In this document: positions 33,209-41,153 of the stretch, one piece after another
How the letters are laid out: the number at the start of each line of letters is the position of its first letter
Position numbering within the stretch: position 1 is the first letter of the stretch
Assembly (NCBI GenBank): GCA_964384675.1
Contig: CAYLNK010000004.1
Span: 1-62,318, forward strand
Direction: 5' to 3'
Length of the DNA: 62,318 nt
Origin: CAYLNK01 sp964384675
GTDB taxonomy: Bacteria; Acidobacteriota; Thermoanaerobaculia; UBA5066
Translations under genes and position numbers: made by a program
Notes under the pieces: generated by a model
Databases searched by the model: none
What the model was told of the DNA's origin: nothing
The model's input: the letters and a program-made list of their open reading frames with translations, nothing else

Positions 33209-34585
33209 ATGAACGGAACCGACCCCTTCACCGGCCCCGGCCTCTCCCGGCGCGGGTTCGCCCGTCTCGGCTCGTCCGCGCTCGTGGCGTCCTGGTATCT
33301 CGGGACCTTAGGGAACGCGTTCGGAGCGGCGGTCCGCGCCGGCGTGACGCCGCGCGGGACGGCGCGCAACGCGATCTTCGTCTCCCTCTCCGGCGCGCCG
33401 AGCCACGTCGACACGTTCGATCTGAAGGAAGGGGAATGGACGCCGCCCTCCTTCGCGCCGGCCCCGTACCTGGACGGCGCGCTGCGGTTCCCTCAGGGGC
33501 TTTTCCCGCGGATCGCCGGGCACGTCGGGGATCTCGCGTTCGTCCGCTCCTGCCGTTCGTGGGCGCTCGTGCACGGCCTCGCGCGGACCTGGGCCGAGAT
33601 CGCGCGGAGTCCGTCGAGCGCGCTCGGCGCCATCGCGCCGCACGTCGGCGCCGTGGTGGCGCTCGAGACCGAGGCGGCGCGCGTCCCGGAGCGCGACCTC
33701 CTGCCGGCCTTCGTGGCGCTCGGCGGGACGCCGCCCGCCGGGGCCGGCTACCTCCGCTCCACGAACGGGCCGTTCGTGCTCTCCCCGCGGCCCGGCGGCT
33801 TGCCGTTCCTGGCGCCGGACGGCGGCGAGGCGCGGTTCCGGAAAAGGTGGGACGACCGGACGGCGCTCGAACGAGCCGGCCGCGCGGGCGGTGCGGTGGT
33901 GCCCGGAGGCGTCTCGGAGTACACGGGCTTCTACGAGCAGGCGCGTGCGTTGATCGAGTCGCGGGAGGTCGGCGCGCTCTTCTCGTTCAGCGAGGACGAG
34001 CTGGTGCCGTTCGGGCGCACGGACCTCGGCGCGGCGTGCCTCGTCGCGGCTAAGCTCCTGGCGGGGCGGCGGGGGACGCGCTTCGTGCAGGTCACGCTCG
34101 ACGGCTGGGACCACCACACGTCGATCTACGCCCCGAGCGGGCTACCGGCCGTGGCGGCCACGCTCGACTCCGCGCTCGCCGCGCTGCTCGAGCGGCTCGC
34201 CGCGACCGCCGGCGAGGCGCCGGGGCGAACGCTCTTGGACGAGACTCTCGTCCTCGTCGCGGGCGAGTTCGGCCGGACGCCCGGCCCCCTGAACGGACAG
34301 GCGGGGCGCGACCACTTCCTGCGGCACACGGCGCTTCTGGCCGGAGGAGGCGTTCGCGGCGGACGGGTGATCGGGAGGACGGACGCGCTCGGCGACGGCC
34401 TCCTGGAGTCAGGCTGGAGCGCCGACCGCGACGTGCGCCCGGAGGACCTGGCCGCGACGCTCTACTCGGCGCTCGGCATCGACTGGACCACCGTGCGCAC
34501 GGACGATCCGCTCGGGCGCGGCTTCGAGTACGTGCCGTACGCGCGCGACGGCGTCTATCGCCCGCTCGACGAGCTCTGGGGGTAG
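33209..34585 (+). CDS. DUF1501 family protein with Tat signal
   Basis: 458 residues. The N-terminus contains a twin-arginine motif (SRRGFARLG, about 12-20) followed by a hydrophobic stretch, so export by Tat is likely. DUF1501 hallmarks are FVSLSGAPSHVDTFDLK near 55-75, VTLDGWDHHTSIY near 295-308 and LVLVAGEFGRTPG near 345-357, which suggest an alkaline-phosphatase/sulfatase-like metal-binding fold (Asp/His residues in these strands). The partner of DUF1549/1553 genes is nearly always adjacent, as here. The exact activity is unknown. A hairpin at 34599-34620 separates it from the convergent DinB gene. Confidence 0.88.
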   Translation: MNGTDPFTGPGLSRRGFARLGSSALVASWYLGTLGNAFGAAVRAGVTPRGTARNAIFVSLSGAPSHVDTFDLKEGEWTPPSFAPAPYLDGALRFPQGLFPRIAGHVGDLAFVRSCRSWALVHGLARTWAEIARSPSSALGAIAPHVGAVVALETEAARVPERDLLPAFVALGGTPPAGAGYLRSTNGPFVLSPRPGGLPFLAPDGGEARFRKRWDDRTALERAGRAGGAVVPGGVSEYTGFYEQARALIESREVGALFSFSEDELVPFGRTDLGAACLVAAKLLAGRRGTRFVQVTLDGWDHHTSIYAPSGLPAVAATLDSALAALLERLAATAGEAPGRTLLDETLVLVAGEFGRTPGPLNGQAGRDHFLRHTALLAGGGVRGGRVIGRTDALGDGLLESGWSADRDVRPEDLAATLYSALGIDWTTVRTDDPLGRGFEYVPYARDGVYRPLDELWG

Positions 34586-34598
34586 AACGGACCGGTGG

Positions 34599-34620
34599 GC
34601 CTGCCCGGCGACGGCCAGGC
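34599..34620. terminator. Hairpin between convergent DUF1501 and DinB genes
   Basis: GCCTG (34599-34603) pairs with CAGGC (34616-34620), with an inner CCG/CGG pair and a GCGA loop. It lies 13 bases after the DUF1501 stop. There is no T-run, so this is a weak, possibly bidirectional terminator. Confidence 0.4.
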
Positions 34621-34647
34621 TCCCGGCCCGCTTCCCGCGCTTCCCGG

Positions 34648-35169
34648 CTACATACCGGCGTCGTCCGCCGACGGACCGTAGATGGCCGGCACCGCGACGT
34701 CGTTCAGGCGGAGGTAGAGCCCGAGCTGCGCGCGGTGGTGGATCAGGTGGTTCATCACGAAGCTCCGGAGCACGGTGACGCGCGGCAGGGTGAAGTAGGT
34801 CTGCCCGTTTCCGAGGAGGGACCACGGCGCGAGCAGGTGCTCGTCGCTCGCTCCTTCCAGCGCGGCGCGCGCGGCCGCCACGCCCGTGTCGAGCTTCTCG
34901 AGAAGCTCCTTCACGGACGCCGCGGCGGAGTTCTTGATCGGCACGCCTCCCGGCGCCACGTCGAACGAGTCGCTCGTGATGGTCATCGTCCCCCAGCCGG
35001 GCACGTTGGCGACGTGCGTGGCGAGGTCGATCATGGAGAACGACTTCTCGTGCGGCTTCCACGTGAAGCGGTTTTCCGGGATCCGCTCCAGCGTCTTCCT
35101 CGTGCTGGCCATCTCCTGGTCGAGCTCCGGCAGGAGCGTGGCGGCGATGGAACCCGTGCTCTGGGACAT
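34648..35169 (-). CDS. DinB-family (four-helix, metal-binding) protein
   Basis: 173 residues from ATG 35169, with AAGGAG nine bases upstream. It is an all-helical DinB/YfiT-like fold. The first metal ligand is likely His52 in DLATHVAN, and the other two lie in NHLIHHRAQLGLYLR near 139-153, the classic HxxxH-type end motif. Members act as thiol-dependent or metal-dependent transferases or are stress-induced; the specific reaction is unknown. Upstream lies a tandem 11-bp repeat (35191-35211) in an AT-richer promoter stretch. Confidence 0.88.
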   Translation of the reverse strand: MSQSTGSIAATLLPELDQEMASTRKTLERIPENRFTWKPHEKSFSMIDLATHVANVPGWGTMTITSDSFDVAPGGVPIKNSAAASVKELLEKLDTGVAAARAALEGASDEHLLAPWSLLGNGQTYFTLPRVTVLRSFVMNHLIHHRAQLGLYLRLNDVAVPAIYGPSADDAGM

Positions 35170-35190
35170 GGTGGCTCTCCTTTCTCGATG

Positions 35191-35211
35191 AAGCGTAAGT
35201 AAAGCGCAAGT
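35191..35211 (-). promoter_or_regulatory. Tandem AAGCGYAAGT repeats upstream of the DinB gene
   Basis: AAGCGTAAGT (35191-35200) and AAGCGCAAGT (35202-35211) differ at one base and sit 11 bases apart, one helical turn, 22-42 bases upstream of the DinB start. Read on the transcribed strand they are ACTTGCGCTT and ACTTACGCTT, and the first contains a TTGCGC -35-like hexamer. They could be binding sites for an activator or the core promoter itself. Confidence 0.35.
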
Positions 35212-35282
35212 CACCTGCGTGGGCAAGCGTTTTCTTCTTCGGGATGGCTGCCCGGGACGTGCTCGCGAGGCCGGCCGGCCGG

Positions 35283-35735
35283 TCAGGCCGGGAGCGCCCG
35301 GAACACGCCCTTCCACCAGCGGTGCACCCGGTGAATCGCCGGGCCCTTGCGGAGGAACATCAGGAGACACTCGCCCGAGATCGCCTCCATTCCGTGCTCG
35401 GCGCAGAAGCGCAGCGCCTTCTCCGAGGAGGAGCCCTGCTGCATGAAGACGCGCCGGATGCCGGCCGCGTGCGCCTCCTCGACGACCCGCTCCGTCTCGG
35501 CGGGCGGCACCACGGTCACCACGCCGCCGACGGGCTCGGGCAGCGCCGCGAGGCTCGGCGCGCAGCGCAGGCCCGCGATCGTCGCGGCCGTGGGGTGGAC
35601 GGGGGTCACGCGGTAGCCGTTGGCGAGGAGCTCCTTGAGGATCGTGTTCCCGAACTTCTTCCCGCTCCTCGAGACCCCGACGAGGGCCAGGGACGTCTGG
35701 GAGAGGAAGTCGTCGACCGACTGCTTCGTGGTCAT
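35283..35735 (-). CDS. CoA-binding domain protein (YccU-like)
   Basis: 150 residues. Rossmann-type CoA-binding domain: LALVGVSRSGKKFGNTILKEL at 17-37, a strand YRVTPVHPTA, VVTVVPPAETERVVEEAHAAG and RRVFMQQGSSSEKALRFCAEHG, ending with GECLLMFL and HRVHRW. This is the stand-alone CoA_binding_2 family, related to the first domain of succinyl-CoA and acetyl-CoA (ADP-forming) synthetases. It binds CoA or a nucleotide; its function is unknown. It is probably transcribed before the DinB gene (113-base gap), although the repeats at 35191-35211 suggest DinB also has its own promoter. Confidence 0.88.
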   Translation of the reverse strand: MTTKQSVDDFLSQTSLALVGVSRSGKKFGNTILKELLANGYRVTPVHPTAATIAGLRCAPSLAALPEPVGGVVTVVPPAETERVVEEAHAAGIRRVFMQQGSSSEKALRFCAEHGMEAISGECLLMFLRKGPAIHRVHRWWKGVFRALPA

Positions 35736-35791
35736 GGGGGCCTCCGGATTCCACGATGCGCCGGGCCGGCGCCGCGCGCCTGATTCAGGTT

Positions 35792-35807
35792 GGGGATTGC
35801 CATCCCC
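35792..35807. terminator. GGGGAT-TGCC-ATCCCC hairpin after the frameshifted membrane gene
   Basis: A perfect 6-bp stem with a 4-base loop lies in the 139-base space between the multi-membrane gene (stop 35875) and the CoA-binding gene (start 35735), both on the minus strand. A small CCTGA/TCAGG dyad lies just before it. No T-run follows, so its role as a terminator is tentative. Confidence 0.3.
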
Positions 35808-35874
35808 GCCGCCCGGCCCGCGGACCGGCGGCGGAGGACCTTCGGGGGACCCAGGAAGCCGGTGAAGGCCCGCT

Positions 35875-37404
35875 TCACGCGGACGCTGAGGTGCCGGCTG
35901 GCGCCGGGGGCGCGACCTCCCGCCCGCGCAGCACGCGCGGCACGACGAGGAGAGCCAGGCCGTAGAGCGCGAACGCCGGGAAGAGCGTCGCGGGGCGGCC
36001 GACGCGAAGGTCCTCGAGCAGGACCTTCGCCCCCGCGGCCACGAGCACGGGGTAGGCCAGCGCGGTCAGCTCGCGCAGGGAGCCGAAGCCGCGGGTCGAG
36101 GCCAGGAGGAGCGCCCCGGTGACGAGCACGCCGGTGCGGACGAGGGCCAGGCGCCCGGCGTCCCCGGACGTGCCCGGCACGGCCGACGCCAGGACCTGGA
36201 TCGCGAGCGCCCCGCCTCCGAGCACCGTCAGGAGCGTGATCACCTGGACGGGGATCCGGGCGGGCCAGGACCGCTCCTTCCCGGGCCGGGAGACCGCCAG
36301 AGCGGCGAGGCTCGCGAACGCGGCACCGAGCACCAGGAGCGCGGACGTCGTGAAGCGGGGGAGCGGGGCGGTCGCGGCCCCCAGGAACGAGCCGAGAGCG
36401 CCCGCGAGGAGCCCGGTCTCGAGCGCGGCCGCGGCGAGGTAGACCGCCGAATGGGAACGGAGCGTCACGCGGTCGAACCGGCCTCCCAGGAACGCCGCGG
36501 CCAGCCCGAGCCCGCCCCAGAAGACGGCGAGGAGCGCGGTCCCCGTGACGAGCTCGCTCGCCGAGAGCGTCAGGACGAGGCCCAGGGAAGAGTAGAAGAG
36601 GAAGTTGCGGGGACCGAGGTCGCGCTCGACGAAGGCGAACGCCACCGCGTAGCAGGCGACGGCGAGCCCGAGCGCGACACCGCCGAGAAGCCCGGCTCCG
36701 AGCCCGGCCGCCTTGGCGACGCGGACCGCGCCGCCGAAGCCGACGAGGAGCGCCGCCACGGTCTGGAAGAGCTCGAACAGCGTCACGTCGCGCCGCTTGG
36801 CGAGCGTCCGCACGGAGAAGCTGCCGAGGTAGACCGCGAAGAGCGCGAGCGCCAGGGCGAGGGACCGCCCGGCGGAGAGCGCGCGGTACTCCTCGGGCGG
36901 GCCGCCCCTCGCCGATACCAGCATCGTGAGAAGGAGGATCGAGGCGTCGGCCGCGAGCGCGAGCGGCCACCTCAGGCCATGCCACCGCTCGCCGTACGTG
37001 AGCCAGAGGACGCCGGCTCCGAGGACCAGGAGGAGGAAGCCGAAGACGTCCAGCGCGCGGGTCGCCACGGCGAGCCCCAGCGATCCCCCGACCGCCCCGA
37101 GGACCGCGGTCCAGGCGAGGCCCTCGAGGTCGCGCCGCCAGGCGACGGCGAGGACGAGAGCGGTGAGGAGGCCGAGCGTTCCGGCCGCCGAGGCGGGCGG
37201 GAGGACGCCGAATCGGGTCGACGCCTCCCAGACCAGCGGGTACCCGATGGCCACCCCGAGGACGCCGTGAACCAGCGCGGTGAGCCGCTCGCCGCGCGCG
37301 CCGGAGCGGTCGGCGAGCGCGATCCAGACGACGGAGTAGACGAGCCCGAGGGCCACCCCGGCCGGCGGGGGGAGCGTCCCCGCGTCGGTGAGCGCCCGCA
37401 CCAA
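35875..37404 (-). CDS. Multi-pass membrane protein, DUF2339-like (C-terminal part of a frameshifted gene)
   Basis: 509 residues from GTG 37404, with about 14 hydrophobic helices and very short loops, as in DUF2339 and related proteins of unknown role. The first residues (VRALTDAGTLPPPAGVALGL) continue what the N-terminal fragment (37405-37630) starts in another frame: that fragment ends SLVGRGFLVLGGAF, and relatives run from such a segment straight into an (L)LVRALTD-type segment. So the natural product was probably ~585 residues: a coiled coil followed by this membrane domain. The stop is followed by a hairpin at 35792-35807. No catalytic motif is visible. Confidence 0.75.
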   Translation of the reverse strand: MVRALTDAGTLPPPAGVALGLVYSVVWIALADRSGARGERLTALVHGVLGVAIGYPLVWEASTRFGVLPPASAAGTLGLLTALVLAVAWRRDLEGLAWTAVLGAVGGSLGLAVATRALDVFGFLLLVLGAGVLWLTYGERWHGLRWPLALAADASILLLTMLVSARGGPPEEYRALSAGRSLALALALFAVYLGSFSVRTLAKRRDVTLFELFQTVAALLVGFGGAVRVAKAAGLGAGLLGGVALGLAVACYAVAFAFVERDLGPRNFLFYSSLGLVLTLSASELVTGTALLAVFWGGLGLAAAFLGGRFDRVTLRSHSAVYLAAAALETGLLAGALGSFLGAATAPLPRFTTSALLVLGAAFASLAALAVSRPGKERSWPARIPVQVITLLTVLGGGALAIQVLASAVPGTSGDAGRLALVRTGVLVTGALLLASTRGFGSLRELTALAYPVLVAAGAKVLLEDLRVGRPATLFPAFALYGLALLVVPRVLRGREVAPPAPAGTSASA

Positions 37405-37630
37405 ACGCGCCGCCCAGCACCAGGAATCCGCGCCCGACGAGGGAGAGGAGGCTCGCGGCGGAAGGCGCGGCGCCGAGAGCCAGGGGGGGCGCGACCGCGC
37501 CGGCCGCCGGCTCGTCGACCGGGAGGCTCCCGGCCGCCTCCTCCAGCGCGTGGAGCCGGCGCTCGACGGCGCGGAGCGACTCGTTCAGCGCACCGACCTG
37601 GCGCTCGAGCGCGGTGAGCCGGTCCTCCAT
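37405..37630 (-). pseudogene. N-terminal coiled-coil fragment of the frameshifted DUF2339-like gene
   Basis: ATG 37630 opens a sensible coiled coil (MEDRLTALERQVGALNESLR, then heptads to about residue 35), an Ala/Pro linker and the first transmembrane segment (SLVGRGFLVLGGAF). Beyond about 37405 the same frame turns into Arg-rich shadow with no hydrophobic character, while the membrane domain resumes in another frame (at TTGGTGCGGGCG). One extra base or two missing bases near 37404-37412 would explain this. It is either a true disruption or a sequencing/assembly error; a programmed frameshift is less likely because no slippery heptamer is visible. Confidence 0.65.
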
Positions 37631-37759
37631 GACGCCTCCTCCACGGGCACGTGGCGCCCGCCGTGCGGGGCCCCGCATCCGGGCCGGGACCGCCTGCGTC
37701 GTTCCTGGTAGAGGCAAAGCTAGGAGGGAAACGGCCGGCGCGTCTCTGATACAGATCAA

Positions 37760-38641
37760 TCAGACGCGACCGCCGGACCCTCGGGAGACCCGGTCCGGAG
37801 CCTTCCTCCGGAACGCGATCGGCGACATCCCGGCCATCCGGCGGAAGAACCGGCAGAAGTAGGACGGGTCCTGGAAGCCGAGTCCCAGCGCGATCTCGGC
37901 CGCCGCCCGGTCGGAGTACCAGAGGAGGCGCTTGGCCTCCACCATCCGGCGGCTGCTGATCACCGCCTTCGCGCCCGTTCCCAGGCTTCGGCGCGTCGTC
38001 GCGTGGAGGTGCCCCGCGGTGACGCCGAGCGCCCGGGCGTACGTCCCGACGTCGCCGTCCCCACGGAAGCGCCGCTCCACGAGCCCGAGGAACCGCTCCG
38101 CCAGCGGCGCGATCGGGGGTGCGGCGGACGGGCCCTTCTCGCGGACGAAGTGCCGCTGCAGGGTGAGGAGCTCCTCGTGGAGCATGGCTCGGAGGAGGTC
38201 GGGCGAATCCCCTTCGAATCTCCGGAGCTCACCCGCCATGCGCTCGAGCCGGCGCCGGAGCGCCCCGACGTCCCGCGGCCGCAGGTCGAGCGCGAGGTCG
38301 GCCCCCGGCCGGTGGAAGAACGGCAGCCGGTGGAGGAAGAACGGGTCGGCGAAGAACTCCTCCACGAAGTCCCCCGCGAAGAAGAGGCAGAGCCCGTCGA
38401 GGCCGCGGACGTCCCAGAGGCGGACCTGACCTGGCGTGGTGAAGAGGACGCGTCCGGGCCTCACCGCGTAAGCACGGTCGTCCAGCCGGAACGTCCCACG
38501 GCCCCTCGTGACGAGGAGGATGTCGTAGAAGTCCAGGCGGTGCGGCTCGTGGCCGGGCACGAAGAGCTCACGCACCCGACCGACGTCGATCAGGAGCTCG
38601 GGGCCGTACTTGCGGCGCGCGAAGGCGACCTTCCGGACCAA
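37760..38641 (-). CDS. AraC/XylS-family transcriptional regulator
   Basis: 293 residues. The start is uncertain: TTG 38641 gives the longest plausible product (L/M-V-R-K-V-A-F-A-R-R-K); no ATG is in frame near it. The N-terminal cupin-like ligand domain (about 35-130; HRLDFYDILLVTRGRGTFRL, YAVRPGRVLFTTPGQV) is followed by a helical linker and a C-terminal double helix-turn-helix (about 185-285; YARALGVTAGHLHATTRR, and the signature AAEIALGLGFQDPSYFCRFF). It should bind DNA and respond to a small ligand. Candidate targets are the divergent secreted-protein gene at 38727 or the membrane gene downstream. The effector is unknown. Confidence 0.9.
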   Translation of the reverse strand: MVRKVAFARRKYGPELLIDVGRVRELFVPGHEPHRLDFYDILLVTRGRGTFRLDDRAYAVRPGRVLFTTPGQVRLWDVRGLDGLCLFFAGDFVEEFFADPFFLHRLPFFHRPGADLALDLRPRDVGALRRRLERMAGELRRFEGDSPDLLRAMLHEELLTLQRHFVREKGPSAAPPIAPLAERFLGLVERRFRGDGDVGTYARALGVTAGHLHATTRRSLGTGAKAVISSRRMVEAKRLLWYSDRAAAEIALGLGFQDPSYFCRFFRRMAGMSPIAFRRKAPDRVSRGSGGRV

Positions 38642-38726
38642 TCCGTGAAAAGTACCATCCTCGCGGCGATCCCTCCCTTACGCCGCCGACGCCGCGTTCC
38701 GATACTCCGCGCCGGAGGTCCATCCG

Positions 38727-39887
38727 ATGCTCACTGCCCCCGTCCTCGCCCTCGTCGCGGCCGTCGCAGCCGCCGCAGACGTCGCGGCCGACGTCCCGGC
38801 CCGTGCCCTTCCCCTCGACACCGGCTGGGACTCGACCGGCGAGGTGCGCGTGGAGCCGTACCTGGGGAAGCCGGCCCTGCGGTTCCGTACCGGCCGCGCC
38901 GTACGCCGCGACGTGGCGTTCGCGGACGGCACGATCGACGCGCTCGTGGCCGTGAGCGGCCGCCGGTCGTTCGCCTATCTCCAGTTCCGCATGCAGGGCG
39001 ACGAGGAGCACGAGGAGTTCTACCTCCGCCCGCACAAGAGCGCGCTCCCGGATTCGCTCCAGTACGCGCCGGTCTTCAAGGGGGAGAGCTACTGGCAGTT
39101 CTTCCACGGACCGGGAGGGACTGCCGCCGTGGAGATCCCGCGCGACCGCTGGGTGCCGGTGCGCGTCGTGGTGAGCGGCGGCAAGGCCGCCCTCTTCGTC
39201 GACGACCTGACGACGCCGCGCCTCGTCGTCCCCCGGCTCGCGCGCGACCCGGCCAAGGGCTACCTGGCGCTCCGGGGCTTCGTCCCGCCCGGGAGCGCGC
39301 CGGACGGTGAGCGGCCGGTGAGCTTCGCCGAGGTGACGGTGCGACCCGGGTTCGTCCCGTTCGACTTCTCGAAGGTCACGGCTCCGGCAGCCCCGTCCGG
39401 CACCATCGAACGCTGGGCCGTCTCGCGCTCGTTCACGCCGCCGCCGGGACCGGTGCGAGCCCCGCTGCCGGACGTGATCGGGGGAGGCGGCTTCACGAAC
39501 CTCTCCGCGGATGCCAGCGGCCGCCTGCTGCTGTTCCGGGATCGGGCCCGTCTCGCGCCTCGGGACCGGGTGGCCGTCTTCGCCCGGGTCGTGCTCGAGG
39601 CCCCGGACGAGGGGGTGCGGCGGCTGAACCTCGCCTTCAGCGACGAGGTGACGGTCTTCGTGAACGGACAGCCGCTCTTCTCGGGCGACGCCAGCTATCA
39701 CTTCGATGACCCACGACAGGACGGGGTCGTCTCGCTCTCACAGGCCACCGTCTACCTGCCGCTCCGGAAGGGCCGCAACGAGCTGCTCCTCGCCGTCGCG
39801 GACGTCTTCGGCGGCTGGGGCTTCGCCGGCCAGCTGGAGGCCGCCGAGGGCGTGAAGGTCTTCGCGGAGGCGGTAGCGGCCCGGTAG
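38727..39887 (+). CDS. Secreted protein with concanavalin-like N-terminal domain, unknown function
   Basis: 386 residues with a signal peptide (MLTAPVLALVAAVAAAADVA). Residues ~30-210 form a beta-rich domain reminiscent of LamG/DUF1080-type jelly rolls (AYLQFRMQGDEEHEEFYLRP, YWQFFHGPGGTAAVEIPRDR, WVPVRVVVSGGKAALFVDD). The C-terminal ~150 residues resemble a carbohydrate-binding-type sandwich (VFVNGQPLFSGDASYHFDDP, VYLPLRKGRNELLLAVADVF), a pattern seen near galactose-binding domains of glycosidases. No catalytic residues were recognised. It is divergent from the AraC regulator (85-base space). Confidence 0.75.
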   Translation: MLTAPVLALVAAVAAAADVAADVPARALPLDTGWDSTGEVRVEPYLGKPALRFRTGRAVRRDVAFADGTIDALVAVSGRRSFAYLQFRMQGDEEHEEFYLRPHKSALPDSLQYAPVFKGESYWQFFHGPGGTAAVEIPRDRWVPVRVVVSGGKAALFVDDLTTPRLVVPRLARDPAKGYLALRGFVPPGSAPDGERPVSFAEVTVRPGFVPFDFSKVTAPAAPSGTIERWAVSRSFTPPPGPVRAPLPDVIGGGGFTNLSADASGRLLLFRDRARLAPRDRVAVFARVVLEAPDEGVRRLNLAFSDEVTVFVNGQPLFSGDASYHFDDPRQDGVVSLSQATVYLPLRKGRNELLLAVADVFGGWGFAGQLEAAEGVKVFAEAVAAR

Positions 39888-39894
39888 GCGCCGA

Positions 39895-40353
39895 TCAGGG
39901 CCGGGGTCGGCCGCCCCCGGCATTCGCCGGCCCTCCGGTCTCGAGGCACCCGGCGTAGAACGGCCGCAGCTCGTTCACCTCGAACGTGAAGAGCCCGGCA
40001 AGAACGCCCGGATCGGAGGCGATCTCCGTGCGTGCGGCGGCCTCAGACCCGGCGTGAAGGACGATCATCCCCTTGTCGGCGTAGCGGGCGCCGAGCGCGA
40101 TCCGTCCCTCGTCGCGGAGCCGCTTCAGGTTCCGTCCGTGCTCGTGGAAGCCGGCCTGCTCGGCGGGGGGCTTCGCGCGGTCCCAGGCGGGACCGAGGGA
40201 GAAGACGACGAGGTAGGCCGCCGTCGCGCGCGGCGCCTCGGCGGGGGCGGCCTTCGGCGCTTCGGGCGGGAACGCTGGCTCCTGGGCGGCGAGCGGGAAC
40301 GGCACGGCCGCGAAGAGAAGGGCCAGGACGCCTCCGGCCACGATCGATCTCAT
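39895..40353 (-). CDS. Secreted YCII-like domain protein
   Basis: 152 residues: signal peptide (MRSIVAGGVLALLFAAVPFP then LAAQ), an Ala/Pro-rich linker, then a single domain from ~45 to 135 with YLVVFSLGPAWDRAKPPAEQ, FHEHGRNLKRLRDEGRIALG, KGMIVLHAGSEAAARTEIAS and FEVNELRPFYAGC. This is the ferredoxin-like YCII fold, including the conserved His in HxxHxxxL and the Asp after YADKG-like strands. Export of a YCII protein is unusual, since most are cytoplasmic. It may act on reactive carbonyl or phenolic compounds. It lies downstream of the unknown gene at 40472-41125. Confidence 0.82.
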   Translation of the reverse strand: MRSIVAGGVLALLFAAVPFPLAAQEPAFPPEAPKAAPAEAPRATAAYLVVFSLGPAWDRAKPPAEQAGFHEHGRNLKRLRDEGRIALGARYADKGMIVLHAGSEAAARTEIASDPGVLAGLFTFEVNELRPFYAGCLETGGPANAGGGRPRP

Positions 40354-40471
40354 GGTGACTCTCCTCCGCCCTGCGGGCGTACCGGTCGTACGGCGCGCGA
40401 TCGTACCGGGCTCGAGGCGCTCCGGATCGCCTGCGGCCCGTGCGCCCGGGGGGCCGGCGGCTCCTATCGAG

Positions 40472-41125
40472 TCAGCGAAGCAGCCGCACCACGTCGACGA
40501 TGGAGTAGCGCTCGTACTCGGCGATGCCGAGCTCGGCGAGGAGCGCGTCGTGCGCCTCGTCGGCGCGGAGCCGGATGAGCTTGCGCGTGTACGCCCGTCC
40601 GATCTCGTCGCGGGGGCGGCGCGCCTCCTCGTCCTCCTTCCGCCGCAGGAAGGCGAGCGCCGCCGCGTCGTCCCAGAACGCGGCCTCGGGATAGAGGAAG
40701 CGTCCGTCACCGAACGCGGTCTCGTAGAGGTCCTCGAAGAGGACGAGGTGCACGCTCGCCTCTCTCCGGGGACGGCTCCTCAGCTCGCCGAGGACCGGGG
40801 CGGGCACGTCGCGGAGATCGAGGCGGGCGGCGAAGCCGTCCCGCCACGCCACGGCCGGCGTCGCCGCGAGCCGGTCCGTCGGAGGCGCCGGGATGCCGCG
40901 GCGCGCCAGATCCTCGGGCGCGAGGCGCGCGGCCCGGTGCTGCCGGTGGACGAGCTGGTGATACGCGTCCCAGTCGGTGCCGCCGCGCGGAAGGACGCTC
41001 CAGCCGGACCCCGCGCGAAAGACCAGCAGCCCGCCCCCAGCGCCGTCCGCGCCGTCCGCGAATGCGACGACGGTCCCGTCGTCCGTCTCGTAGGGCTGGA
41101 GGCTGCCCTCGGTCCACCGATCCAT
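40472..41125 (-). CDS. Unknown protein downstream of the acetyltransferase gene
   Basis: 217 residues, cytoplasmic by appearance with no signal or membrane segment. It begins M-D-R-W-T-E-G-S-L-Q-P-Y-E, then has an acidic, Trp-rich middle (GGTDWDAYHQLVHRQHR) and a mixed helical C-terminus with clusters of Arg and Asp/Glu. I do not recognise a family. Its start lies 28 bases after the stop of the GNAT/acyl-CoA-synthetase gene on the same strand, so it may be the last gene of the acs-acuB-acuC-prpE transcript. Confidence 0.75.
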   Translation of the reverse strand: MDRWTEGSLQPYETDDGTVVAFADGADGAGGGLLVFRAGSGWSVLPRGGTDWDAYHQLVHRQHRAARLAPEDLARRGIPAPPTDRLAATPAVAWRDGFAARLDLRDVPAPVLGELRSRPRREASVHLVLFEDLYETAFGDGRFLYPEAAFWDDAAALAFLRRKEDEEARRPRDEIGRAYTRKLIRLRADEAHDALLAELGIAEYERYSIVDVVRLLR

Positions 41126-41153
41126 CCCCGCGAGTATGGCGCGGGTCCGCCGA

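Noticed and set aside
35732..37404. Continuation of the coiled-coil frame through the membrane domain
   Set aside because: The frame is Arg-rich shadow after about 37404; the true membrane domain is in another frame, so this is not a single long protein.
37395..37415. Programmed ribosomal frameshift
   Set aside because: No X-XXY-YYZ heptamer or downstream pseudoknot-like stem was seen; a mutation or sequencing error is simpler.
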